From: Candidatus Brockarchaeota archaeon
Lineage (GTDB): Archaea; Thermoproteota; EX4484-205; JAAOZP01
Direction: 5' to 3'
DNA: 53,746 nt
Assembly: GCA_017601245.1 (NCBI GenBank)
Contig: JAFNJB010000014.1
Span: 1 to 53,746 of the forward strand
The position numbers were made by a program, and so were the translations under genes. Position 1 is the stretch's first letter; each line of letters opens with the position of its first letter. Positions 1-7,212 of this stretch are shown piece after piece. Below the pieces are notes generated by a model. The model did no database searches, was not told the origin of the DNA, and saw nothing but the letters and a program-made list of their open reading frames with translations.

Positions 1-215
1 CATGGATTGTTACATCTAGCTACAAGCTCGTCATCAGTAAGTTTTACAACTTCAATATGCTTCTTTTCTATTTGAAGAAAATCCATGTAGAATAACTTTA
101 AAACTTCTTGCATAGAGCGGGCTCTTTTCCCTTTGAGAACCCATGCAACCCCCTTAAGGTAAAAAATAGTCCTTGCGATAAGTATTAAAAGTGTCTGAGT
201 GCTTATCAAGTGCAT
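1..215 (-). CDS. Hypothetical protein, N-terminal part, truncated by the window edge
   Basis: An open frame on the minus strand starts at ATG 215-213 and runs off the left edge, giving 71 residues. It begins MHLISTQTLLILIARTIFYL and ends ELVARCNNP at the edge. The first ~25 residues are hydrophobic, followed by a charged helical stretch and a beta-like stretch (KHIEVVKLTDDELVARC). The ELVARC...NP end loosely recalls archaeal proteins of the L-2-amino-thiazoline-4-carboxylate hydrolase-like/DUF6125 type, where a conserved Cys follows such a strand. This is only a resemblance and I do not assign a function. It is divergent from the DNA ligase gene with about 108 bp between starts. Confidence 0.55.
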   Translation of the reverse strand, partial: MHLISTQTLLILIARTIFYLKGVAWVLKGKRARSMQEVLKLFYMDFLQIEKKHIEVVKLTDDELVARCNNP

Positions 216-323
216 TCTAAATTTCTAATATTACTTAGATGAACCGGCTAATTAACCTTAAAGACTCGATTAATTGAAATGCAATAGGTTTATCAGTTTT
301 CAAGCATTTTTTACTTAATCAAG

Positions 324-1928
324 ATGGAAGGCCAATACACACCGTTCAGCGAGCTTGCAGAGCTTTGTGAAAAACTCTCTAAGACTACTAAGAGGCTAGA
401 GAAGATTAGGATGATAAGCGAGTTTTTGAAGAAGCTTAAGAAAGAGGAGATTGCGCCGGCGGTATTATTAATAGTTGGAGAGATATTCCCAGAGGCTTCT
501 TCTAAAACCCTTGAAATAGGATTTGCGACAATAAGTAAGGTTTTAGAGTCTTCTCCGCAGAAAACCCTTTTCGGAAAACCTCTGACAATTCTAAACGTCG
601 CAGAGTATTTTGACAGGATTGCTAAGGTTACTGGTCCAAGGTCAAGAGAGAACAAAGAGCTCATATTAAGATCCATGTTTGAAAGAGCCTCGGAACTTGA
701 GACAAAGTATATTGTGAAGAATATTTTTGGAGAAATGCAACATGGAGTTGGAGAAGGAGTAATGCTTGAAGCCATTGCAAAAGCTTCCAATACAAATTTG
801 GATAGTGTGAGAAGGGCATTGATGTTCTCGGGAAACCTCGGTAAAGTCGCTGAAGTGGCTCTCACTTCAGGAGAAGAAGGTTTGAAATCGATTGGACTAA
901 CTCTTTTCCAACCGGTTAAGCCAATGCTCGCACACATGGCATACAGTTTTGAGGAAGTCTTCAAATATCATAAGGTAATTGCTTTAGAATACAAGTTTGA
1001 CGGGGCGAGAGTTCAGATCCATAAGAGAGGTAACAATGTCAGAGTTTTCAGTAGACGCTTAACTGAGGTAACAATAAGCATTCCGGAAATAGTTAATGAA
1101 GTTATCAATGGAGTAAATGCTGAAGAAGCCATACTTGATGGCGAAGTCATAGCCGTTGGAGCAAATGGTAGACCGTTACCATTCCAAGATTTGATGAGGA
1201 GGTTTACTAAAGTGAAGAATATTGAGGAGGAGATGAAGAGAATACCCCTCAAACTTTATCTCTTCGACGTGATTTACCTAAACGGTAAACAACTGGTAGA
1301 TAGGCCTTATTCTGAAAGATGGAGTGAGCTTGAGAGAATAGTGGAAAAAGTTGAGCTAGCTCCTAGGATAGTCACTTCTAGCATAAATGAAGCCGAAGGG
1401 TTTATGAAGAGGGCTGTTGAAGAGGGTCATGAAGGCGTTGTCGCCAAGGCTCTTAATAGCCCGTACATACCGGGTGCAAGAGGCAATTTATGGTTTAAGC
1501 TGAAGACGGCGGACTATTTGGATTTAGTCATAGTAGGTGCTCAATGGGGCTATGGTAGGAGGACAGGCTGGTTAAGCGACTACTTCTTAGCCGCATTAGA
1601 CGAGGAAACTGGGAATTACGAGATAGTCGGCAAAACGTTCAAGGGCTTGACTGATGAAGAGTTTGAGGAGATGACGAGGAAACTATTAGAACTAAAGGTA
1701 GAGGAAGAGGATAATACTGTCTGGGTTAAGCCGGAGATCGTTGTTGAAGTAGCCTACAGCGAAATACAGAGAAGCCCTAAGTACAAGTCTGGCTTTGCCT
1801 TAAGATTTGCGAGAATAACCAGAATAAGAAGCGATAAGTCACCATTTGAAGTAGATACGTTGAGAAGAGTTAGAGAACTCTACCAAAAGCAACAGGAGAA
1901 AAAGGGGATTTTGAAAGGCGGTTTTTAG
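324..1928 (+). CDS. lig: ATP-dependent DNA ligase
   Basis: Seals nicks by an ATP-dependent adenylated-lysine mechanism in replication (Okazaki joining) and repair. The protein has 534 residues. An N-terminal DNA-binding domain (about 1-200) is followed by the nucleotidyltransferase core with motif I EYKFDGAR (lysine about 224), motif III LYLFDVIYLNG (about 311-321), motif IV HEGVVAK (about 369-375) and motif V FKLK (about 391-394). The OB domain follows to the C-terminus. The length is slightly below euryarchaeal enzymes (about 560) but the N-terminus matches their usual start (ELAELCEKLSKTT), so ATG 324 is accepted. It stands alone, convergent with the secreted protein gene that ends 4 nt downstream. 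Confidence 0.96.
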   Translation: MEGQYTPFSELAELCEKLSKTTKRLEKIRMISEFLKKLKKEEIAPAVLLIVGEIFPEASSKTLEIGFATISKVLESSPQKTLFGKPLTILNVAEYFDRIAKVTGPRSRENKELILRSMFERASELETKYIVKNIFGEMQHGVGEGVMLEAIAKASNTNLDSVRRALMFSGNLGKVAEVALTSGEEGLKSIGLTLFQPVKPMLAHMAYSFEEVFKYHKVIALEYKFDGARVQIHKRGNNVRVFSRRLTEVTISIPEIVNEVINGVNAEEAILDGEVIAVGANGRPLPFQDLMRRFTKVKNIEEEMKRIPLKLYLFDVIYLNGKQLVDRPYSERWSELERIVEKVELAPRIVTSSINEAEGFMKRAVEEGHEGVVAKALNSPYIPGARGNLWFKLKTADYLDLVIVGAQWGYGRRTGWLSDYFLAALDEETGNYEIVGKTFKGLTDEEFEEMTRKLLELKVEEEDNTVWVKPEIVVEVAYSEIQRSPKYKSGFALRFARITRIRSDKSPFEVDTLRRVRELYQKQQEKKGILKGGF

Positions 1929-1932
1929 GACT

Positions 1933-2442
1933 TTAAGGCTTTTCGATCACTGTCCTTGTTACTATTTCTATCCTCGTTACTTTACCTTTTTCAACATCAA
2001 CCCATACGAATGCTATCCCAGAATAATTCTTGCGTAAGACTAAGATAGCACTCTTAGCCTTTACTGTAATGCTTCCATTCCTCCCGATATTGGTTGAAAC
2101 AATCGGTCTGATGCAAGTAATATTATAACCCTCGGAAAGCAATTTCTGCACATCTTGGTCACTCTCAACTATTTTGATAACGTTCTCTTTAAACTCCTCA
2201 CTGATGTTTATGAAGCCGAAGCCCCACTTGAAATGGCCGCAATACGGGCCTATCCTAGTAAAGTTCCAGTTCCATTCTTTGAAAAAGCCGGGTAAACCAC
2301 GACCTAGTCGTCCGAATCTGAAGCCATTTGGTAAATCGTCTTTTTGTGCAAAAACATTAACTACACTAGCGCATATAATTAGGAGGCTTGCTGACAGGAA
2401 TAGTGTAAGCAACATTATCCTAGGAAGCTTGTTCATCATCAT
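1933..2442 (-). CDS. Small secreted protein, BlaI-operator controlled (PepSY-like C-terminal region?)
   Basis: The 169-residue product begins with a clear signal peptide (about residues 1-33: MMMNKLPR, a long hydrophobic core, then VNVFAQ), so it is exported. A Gly/Phe/Trp/Arg-rich segment (about 36-72) precedes a compact alpha/beta region (about 75-169: EEFKENVIKIVESDQDVQKL, later AFVWVDVEKGKVTRIE). That layout, with a helix followed by strands ending in a VDxEKGKV-type turn, recalls PepSY-like domains; this is inference only. The start codon lies 4 nt from a palindrome (2447-2463) shared with three other promoters in the window, and the TATA box is at 2469-2476, so the mRNA is probably nearly leaderless and repressed by the BlaI-like protein at 9087. 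Confidence 0.75.
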   Translation of the reverse strand: MMMNKLPRIMLLTLFLSASLLIICASVVNVFAQKDDLPNGFRFGRLGRGLPGFFKEWNWNFTRIGPYCGHFKWGFGFINISEEFKENVIKIVESDQDVQKLLSEGYNITCIRPIVSTNIGRNGSITVKAKSAILVLRKNYSGIAFVWVDVEKGKVTRIEIVTRTVIEKP

Positions 2443-2446
2443 TTGT

Positions 2447-2463
2447 TACTACGTTTGGTAGTA
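2447..2463 (-). promoter_or_regulatory. BlaI-type operator 1, promoter of the secreted protein gene
   Basis: TACTAC-GTTTG-GTAGTA is a perfect 6+6 inverted repeat with a 5-bp spacer. It sits between the minus-strand TATA box (CTTATATA, 2476-2469) and the start codon at 2442, so bound repressor would overlap the transcription start. It has the same arms and spacer length as the sites at 8980 and 9054, and is close to the bacterial bla/mec operator core TACTACA..TGTAGTA. Confidence 0.8.
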
Positions 2464-2547
2464 GATACTATATAAGTTTTTCTTAAAAAGCATAAAATAG
2501 AGAAATCTTAAATAAACTAGTAGAATGGAATTTCAGAACAAGAAAAA

Positions 2548-3693
2548 TTGGAAATCACAATTAGAGAGAGTCGTGATGTAGGTAGGGTAATTAAGCTATA
2601 CGAACAACATAAAGGTGTTCCTTTTACGTATTTGATGAATATTCCGCTTGTAAAAATGCTAAGCCAGCTAGAATCATTCAAAATCTTTTTAGCCGAAGTT
2701 AACGATGAGATAGTTGGCTGCATCCATGCATTAGACTATGTTTACGATTGTGGGTATATTGGAGGCCTCTTAGTCCATAAAGATTTTAGAAGAATGGGAA
2801 TAGGTGGCAAATTGTTGAAAACGGCCCTAAGCAGTCTCCGTGCAAAATACGTTTATCTTTTTGTAGAAGAGAAAAACACCGTTGCAATAAACCTCTTTGA
2901 GAAAACGGGTTTCAAAAAGATCTATAGGAGGCTCTTATACACCGTTTCAGTACCATTAAACAATGGTTTTAAGCTACAGATAACAAGTGAAGTTGAATGG
3001 GAAGGTTTGAAGAATGCCATTGGCTTTTTAGAAAGGAAAGGAATCGTTAACTTTGGTTATTATCCGATTAAGATGACAAGAAACGTGTTTGAAGATTTGA
3101 AAGCCAAGGGTAAAGTATTAAGATGCGGTGGAGTTATAGCTATAATTGAGAATTTGCATGGATTGATAGTCGGAGACAATCTTTATACTTTCAACGACTA
3201 TGTCTTTAAGCATTTGCAGAAAGTTGATTTCTCGAGAAAAATCGTTGAGATAAACCCTTTCTACATAGAACCTGAACCATCAGACTTGGTCAGTTTAATA
3301 AATCATCTGTTAACACTTGGAGAAGTACATATTAAAACTTATGATAGAGACCCTGTGGTAATTAAGCTACCTTTAGCAGGAAAAATAGGAGCATTAACGA
3401 TGGAGTATAAAGGAGCTTGTACTCAGTATGTCTATAACGGAGGAGGATTGCTTGAAGTCGTTGACACACAAATGTACTACGGCAGGAAGGCTCCCAATCA
3501 GGTTGCCGAGCTTTTCGGAGTCCACTTCTACGGAGACTTAACGATGGATGCGGTAATAGTCAACTTCGACCACCCGATAACAAGGGATAAGAAGCAGGAA
3601 GACCTGTTCAACCCGTTCCTCCTGTATGATGCTGCGATAGACAGGTACCCCAGCAATGCAACAGTACTGGTGAGAGCGGGTGTCAAAGACTAG
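2548..3693 (+). CDS. GNAT-family N-acetyltransferase with an unidentified C-terminal region
   Basis: 381 residues from a TTG start. Residues about 1-140 form a GNAT fold: a strand with EIVGCIHALDYV, then the acetyl-CoA binding motif VHKDFRRMGIGGKLL (about 77-91, R/Q-x-x-G-x-G/A type) and the C-terminal NLFEKTGFKKIYRRL signature. Residues about 145-300 form a second region of unknown function, as in other archaeal proteins with a GNAT plus an accessory domain. The last ~70 residues (from YYGRKAPNQVAELFG) look different: GC rises from about 35% to 50-55% and the residues do not resemble a GNAT extension, so the 3' end may be chimeric. The acetyl acceptor cannot be inferred. Confidence 0.75.
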   Translation: MEITIRESRDVGRVIKLYEQHKGVPFTYLMNIPLVKMLSQLESFKIFLAEVNDEIVGCIHALDYVYDCGYIGGLLVHKDFRRMGIGGKLLKTALSSLRAKYVYLFVEEKNTVAINLFEKTGFKKIYRRLLYTVSVPLNNGFKLQITSEVEWEGLKNAIGFLERKGIVNFGYYPIKMTRNVFEDLKAKGKVLRCGGVIAIIENLHGLIVGDNLYTFNDYVFKHLQKVDFSRKIVEINPFYIEPEPSDLVSLINHLLTLGEVHIKTYDRDPVVIKLPLAGKIGALTMEYKGACTQYVYNGGGLLEVVDTQMYYGRKAPNQVAELFGVHFYGDLTMDAVIVNFDHPITRDKKQEDLFNPFLLYDAAIDRYPSNATVLVRAGVKD

Positions 3694-3753
3694 CGTGCCA
3701 AACGGCACCAGCATCTCAACAATGGCAGAATCCTGTTTTCTAGGTTTTTGAGG

Positions 3754-4275
3754 TTAAGGCCTAGGTATGATTTTTAGGAGGAGCCAGTTTATGAATCCGA
3801 TTAGGAGCGCGAGCCATAGGATTAGGATTATTTTGTAGCCGATTTCGCGTGGCCATCTTGCTGCTGGGGGGAAGTATTTTGCTTCTTCTTTAGCGCCTTG
3901 GTACATGATTATGTAACTTGTGGCCATGAAGAATATTGCGAGCATTGGGTCTTTGAACCATGATCCTAGTGCTAAGCCGATTATGAGCACTGTTAAGCCA
4001 GCGTATTTGAAGGCCCTGGCCCTGGGGGACTTCCTTACTTCAGGAGGAATCTCAACCTTTAAACGGTACCACTCGGGGCCGAAATGCTTCCTCATATACC
4101 AGATTGCATAGGTAAATCCAATTAAAACCGTTGGAATGATTGCTGCCATACTTATTACGAACTCTCCCTCCGAGAGGGATGCTGTTAAAGCGAAGTAGAG
4201 AAGGGGAGTTCCAAGTATCATTAATAAAGCTACAATGATAAGTATTGCATATGCCTTAAACTTACTGTTCAACAT
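3754..4275 (-). CDS. Four-TM membrane protein, paralogue of the gene at 4703
   Basis: 173 residues with four likely membrane segments (about 8-28, 42-62, 93-112 then 114-128, and 147-167) and a soluble loop between the second and third. It shares order and motifs with the 192-residue protein at 4703: KAYxIxI...ALLxILGxPLxY at the N-terminus, FGPEWYRLKVEIPPEVRK against HGPEWYKVEF...IPREVARK, and AKEEAKYFPPAAR against QRKEAKYLSEEAR. I do not recognise a named family. The two paralogues are divergent and flank a FIMAH-like ORF. A palindrome at 4284-4299 lies 8 nt before its start codon. Confidence 0.7.
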   Translation of the reverse strand: MLNSKFKAYAILIIVALLMILGTPLLYFALTASLSEGEFVISMAAIIPTVLIGFTYAIWYMRKHFGPEWYRLKVEIPPEVRKSPRARAFKYAGLTVLIIGLALGSWFKDPMLAIFFMATSYIIMYQGAKEEAKYFPPAARWPREIGYKIILILWLALLIGFINWLLLKIIPRP

Positions 4276-4283
4276 GATATTTG

Positions 4284-4299
4284 TAACAATTCTTTGTTA
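4284..4299 (-). promoter_or_regulatory. Palindromic operator-like site before the membrane protein gene
   Basis: TAACAA-TTCT-TTGTTA is a perfect 6+6 inverted repeat with a 4-bp spacer, 8 nt upstream of the ATG at 4275, downstream of a minus-strand TATA-like CTTTATACA/TTGTATAAAG (about 4309-4318). Its sequence differs from the TACTAC sites, so if functional it would bind a different regulator. Chance occurrence in AT-rich DNA cannot be excluded. Confidence 0.35.
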
Positions 4300-4361
4300 T
4301 TAAGTTTTTCTTTATACAAGTAACTAAGCCACCAACATTTTTAATTAGTGACATTGACGCT

Positions 4362-4616
4362 TTGTCTCGGGAAGCATTTTCAAAGGAACAGAGTGTAACA
4401 GAGGTGAAGAAAGCGTTATCCAACAAGATAGATGCAGTGATTAAGATGGTTGAGAAGGATGCCTATCATGGTGCTATTAACAAGTTGATGAACGATATAT
4501 TGGCTAAAATGGATGGAGACCCTAAGCCAAAGGACTGGATTATCAACTCCATTGCTCAAGTCTCGTTGAAAAGGCATATCGATTGGATTATCACCAATAT
4601 TAGAGCATTACTTTAG
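4362..4616 (+). CDS. Small FIMAH-domain-like protein (possible gene remnant)
   Basis: 84 residues from TTG 4362. The region AYHGAINKLMNDILAKMDGD...DWIINSIAQVSLKRHIDWII resembles the FIMAH helical module usually found at the C-terminus of secreted bacterial and archaeal proteins (pattern GAxxxAxxKLxNDIxxKxDG...DWI). No signal peptide is present and the frame stays open upstream to about 4287 without an ATG, so this may be the surviving 3' end of a longer secreted-protein gene or a short cytoplasmic protein. A TATA-like TTTAATTA (about 4338-4346) could serve a leaderless TTG start. It lies between the two paralogous membrane protein genes. Confidence 0.45.
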   Translation: MSREAFSKEQSVTEVKKALSNKIDAVIKMVEKDAYHGAINKLMNDILAKMDGDPKPKDWIINSIAQVSLKRHIDWIITNIRALL

Positions 4617-4702
4617 GACTATTTTTTATTCCCTATATTTTTACTAAATAAAGCGGAATCTAGAAAATATTTATAATTGCAGATTTATACTACATCCTTT
4701 AG

Positions 4703-5281
4703 TTGGTTAGCGAGAAAGTTAAAGCCTATTCGATAAGTATCGGAATAGCATTGCTTATAATTCTTGGGATACCACTTGCCTACTATGCTCTCCACAGAGG
4801 TATTTCCGAGCTGGAGTTGAAGATAGGTCTTTGTTTTAGTGTTCCCATGGGTGTGGCTGTGTTTATTTACCTTGTTCTGTATCCAAGGATAAAGCATGGG
4901 CCCGAATGGTATAAGGTGGAGTTTAGAAAGGCTGTTGATTATGAAATTCCGCGGGAGGTTGCCAGAAAGGCTAGACAGATTAAACTAATTGGTCTGCTCG
5001 TTTTATTTCTGGGCGTGTCTTTTGGAATAATAGTTCAAATGATTGAGCTTGCAGCATTATTCGCATTAGTCGGTTTGACCATTGTTTTTCAGGGTCAACG
5101 TAAGGAAGCGAAGTATCTGTCCGAAGAGGCAAGGAAAGAGTATGAGAGAATATATGGGGATAGGCTTAGGAAGATGTGGCTGATCCATATTCTGGCACGC
5201 CTAATCATATTAGTAGCTGGAGTGATAATCGCCCTACTCACACTCTGGCAAATACAAGCGTTTATGAGGACGCTGGCCTAA
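4703..5281 (+). CDS. Four-TM membrane protein, paralogue of the gene at 3754
   Basis: 192 residues from TTG 4703 (VSEKVKAYSISIGIALLIIL). Membrane segments lie at about 8-30, 42-62, 97-130 (two close spans) and 165-187. It shares the HGPEWY loop motif and the QRKEAKYLSEEARKEYE motif with the protein at 3754, so the two arose by duplication. Function is unknown. TATA-like TTATAATT (about 4671-4677) lies before the start. A degenerate copy of the BlaI-type operator (TACTAC-N5-TTAGTT, 4688-4704) overlaps the expected transcription start and start codon, so it might belong weakly to the same regulon. The stop is 15 nt from the convergent permease gene. Confidence 0.7.
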   Translation: MVSEKVKAYSISIGIALLIILGIPLAYYALHRGISELELKIGLCFSVPMGVAVFIYLVLYPRIKHGPEWYKVEFRKAVDYEIPREVARKARQIKLIGLLVLFLGVSFGIIVQMIELAALFALVGLTIVFQGQRKEAKYLSEEARKEYERIYGDRLRKMWLIHILARLIILVAGVIIALLTLWQIQAFMRTLA

Positions 5282-5296
5282 TCTCTCAAATCTCTT

Positions 5297-6256
5297 CTAT
5301 TTCTCCTGTCTTCTTGTGAATATCATGTAAGAGGCGAATAGGAAGACTATTGGAAAGACTATGAGTACTACGATGTCTATTAGACGTGTTGAAATAACCG
5401 TCGGAATGCTAGTCAATGTTCTTCGACTGAATTCAATAGGCCTAGTAGCATAGCCGAATAGTAGGCTGGTGATCTGCGTATAGTGGTAGTTTATTGAGAA
5501 AGCCTGTATCATGCTCGAGATTTCCGCCTCCCTCCTCATGTAGTCCAAGTATTCTTGTGGAAAGATGCTTGGGGATGTGAAGTTTCTAAATTGTCTTTGC
5601 GACATGTTAAAAGCTTGAAAGCTTCTCACGGGGGGAGGCCCTAAGACAGCAGTTGCAATAAGGCTACTTATTGCCGACAATATAAATGCGAAGAAGATCC
5701 AAATGCCTATGCTAATTATGAGTGAGTGGCTTGACTTGCTTGAGAGTGTTGAAATGAATAATGAGAATGCATAATATGCAAATGAGAAGACTATTGAGAA
5801 AACTATGAACAAACAGACTCTTGCAATATCGTCCATTGTTACTGCAATGTTATGTAGAAGTATAGAGATGGATACTGCTGCAAAGGATGATAGAGTTACT
5901 GCTAGACTTATTACTGCTAAGGCGGAGATTATCTTACCATTAATAACATCCTCTCTGTATATTGGTCTTGAAAGCAATATCCTAAGTGTCCCCCGCTCTC
6001 TTTCCCCAGATATAGCGTCAAATGCCAACGCGATTCCAAGCAACGGAGCCATGTAAGCCATTGTTGTGGCTATTGCAGAAAAAACTGAAGCTACGGGCCT
6101 ACCTGCTTGTTGAAAAGCAGTTATTACCCGGAAAATGGTTGAGTAGGTACTGGCTACTGAAAACAATAGCAATACGCCTACGATTAACCAGAGTCTCTTA
6201 CTTGTTATGGTGTCCGTGAATTCTTTTCTTGCAATAGATAAAGCGTCGCTTATCAT
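5297..6256 (-). CDS. ABC-2 type transporter permease
   Basis: 319 residues. The N-terminus SDALSIARKEFTDTITSKRLWLI is typical of ABC-2 permeases (a cytoplasmic amphipathic helix before TM1). About six membrane spans follow, with the exporter motif ISGERERGTLRILLSRPIYRED in the cytoplasmic loop (about 103-125) and a larger external loop before the last span (about 205-290). It is the third gene of a minus-strand operon, 3 nt after the ATPase gene and behind the NEW3-type membrane protein gene, under the operator at 8980-8996. Permeases of this type in archaea export lipids, proteins or copper-site components; the substrate here is unknown. Confidence 0.9.
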   Translation of the reverse strand: MISDALSIARKEFTDTITSKRLWLIVGVLLLFSVASTYSTIFRVITAFQQAGRPVASVFSAIATTMAYMAPLLGIALAFDAISGERERGTLRILLSRPIYREDVINGKIISALAVISLAVTLSSFAAVSISILLHNIAVTMDDIARVCLFIVFSIVFSFAYYAFSLFISTLSSKSSHSLIISIGIWIFFAFILSAISSLIATAVLGPPPVRSFQAFNMSQRQFRNFTSPSIFPQEYLDYMRREAEISSMIQAFSINYHYTQITSLLFGYATRPIEFSRRTLTSIPTVISTRLIDIVVLIVFPIVFLFASYMIFTRRQEK

Positions 6257-6259
6257 TTT

Positions 6260-7207
6260 TTATCCACCCTCCTGGTAGAAACGGTATATTTCATCCCAAG
6301 ACGGCTCTATTGGCTTTAGAGACTCCACCGCATCCTTGAACTGAGGCTTTGAAACAAGGGGTAAGAGTTCGCCCCATATTTCTCTCCTCGATAACACTGT
6401 AACGTGATTCTCATTCTGCTTTATCTCTATTACGTCAGATATTGACCTTATTTCTTGCAGTAGCATATCAATACCGGATTTAACTCGAAGCTCATAACGA
6501 TACCCCTTCGCTTCCCTAACAGATTGATATAGTTCTTCTACACTTCCCTGTACGAGAAGCTTTCCTCCACGTATTACTGCAGCATGAGTGCATACCATAC
6601 CCACCTCGTAAAGCAGGTGTGTCGACATGAGGATTGTCTTACCCTCCTTGTTCATACTCTTAACAAGGTTTCTGAATTCAGCAGCACCTTCAGGATCTAT
6701 CCCGACCGTGGGCTCGTCGAATATTAAGAGCTCAGGATCCTTCAACAGGGCCTGGGCTATTCCGAGCCTCTGCCTCATACCTCTCGAAAATGTTGAAACC
6801 TTATCATTAGCCCTGTCCTTTAAGCCAACCATCTCAAGTGTCTCAAGCGCTCTCTTCTTCCTTTGGTCCGATGGTATCTTATCTAAAGTAGCTAGGAAGA
6901 CGAGGTTTTCAAGCGCAGTCATATGGTCGTAGAAGCCGAAGCCCTCTGGAAGAAGCCCTACTCTTCTTCTTATCTCTACGGATTCTTTAACAACATCGAA
7001 CCCAAGCACTTTCGCATTCCCGCTCGTAGGCAGAATCAGACCCACAAGTATCGATATCAGTGTTGTTTTCCCAGAGCCATTTGGTCCAAAGAGGCCGTAT
7101 GTACTAGCTTTGGGTATTTTCATGCTTATTCCATCAAGGGCCTTAATTCCAGAACCACCTTTACCATATATCTTAACAAGGTTCTCGACTTCTATAGCTA
7201 AATCCAT
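6260..7207 (-). CDS. ABC transporter ATP-binding protein (ABC-2 exporter)
   Basis: The ATPase drives the adjacent ABC-2 permease. Walker A is GPNGSGKTT (about 37-45), the signature is SRGMRQRLGIAQ, Walker B is LLIFDEPTVGIDPEG and the switch region is ILMSTHLLYEV. The C-terminal ~90 residues form the accessory domain typical of the CcmA/NatA group. I chose ATG 7207 over GTG 7216 and ATG 7213 because a full Shine-Dalgarno GGAGGTGA (7220-7213) sits 5 nt before it. The TGA inside that SD is also the stop codon of the upstream NEW3-type protein, so the two genes are translationally coupled. Confidence 0.93.
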   Translation of the reverse strand: MDLAIEVENLVKIYGKGGSGIKALDGISMKIPKASTYGLFGPNGSGKTTLISILVGLILPTSGNAKVLGFDVVKESVEIRRRVGLLPEGFGFYDHMTALENLVFLATLDKIPSDQRKKRALETLEMVGLKDRANDKVSTFSRGMRQRLGIAQALLKDPELLIFDEPTVGIDPEGAAEFRNLVKSMNKEGKTILMSTHLLYEVGMVCTHAAVIRGGKLLVQGSVEELYQSVREAKGYRYELRVKSGIDMLLQEIRSISDVIEIKQNENHVTVLSRREIWGELLPLVSKPQFKDAVESLKPIEPSWDEIYRFYQEGG

Positions 7208-7212
7208 TTTCA

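Noticed and set aside
311-964. Long open frame antisense to the DNA ligase gene
   Set aside because: It mirrors the codon periodicity of the ligase gene, has low-complexity Ser/Leu composition and no start signal; similar antisense frames in guaB, rpoA and polB were rejected for the same reason.
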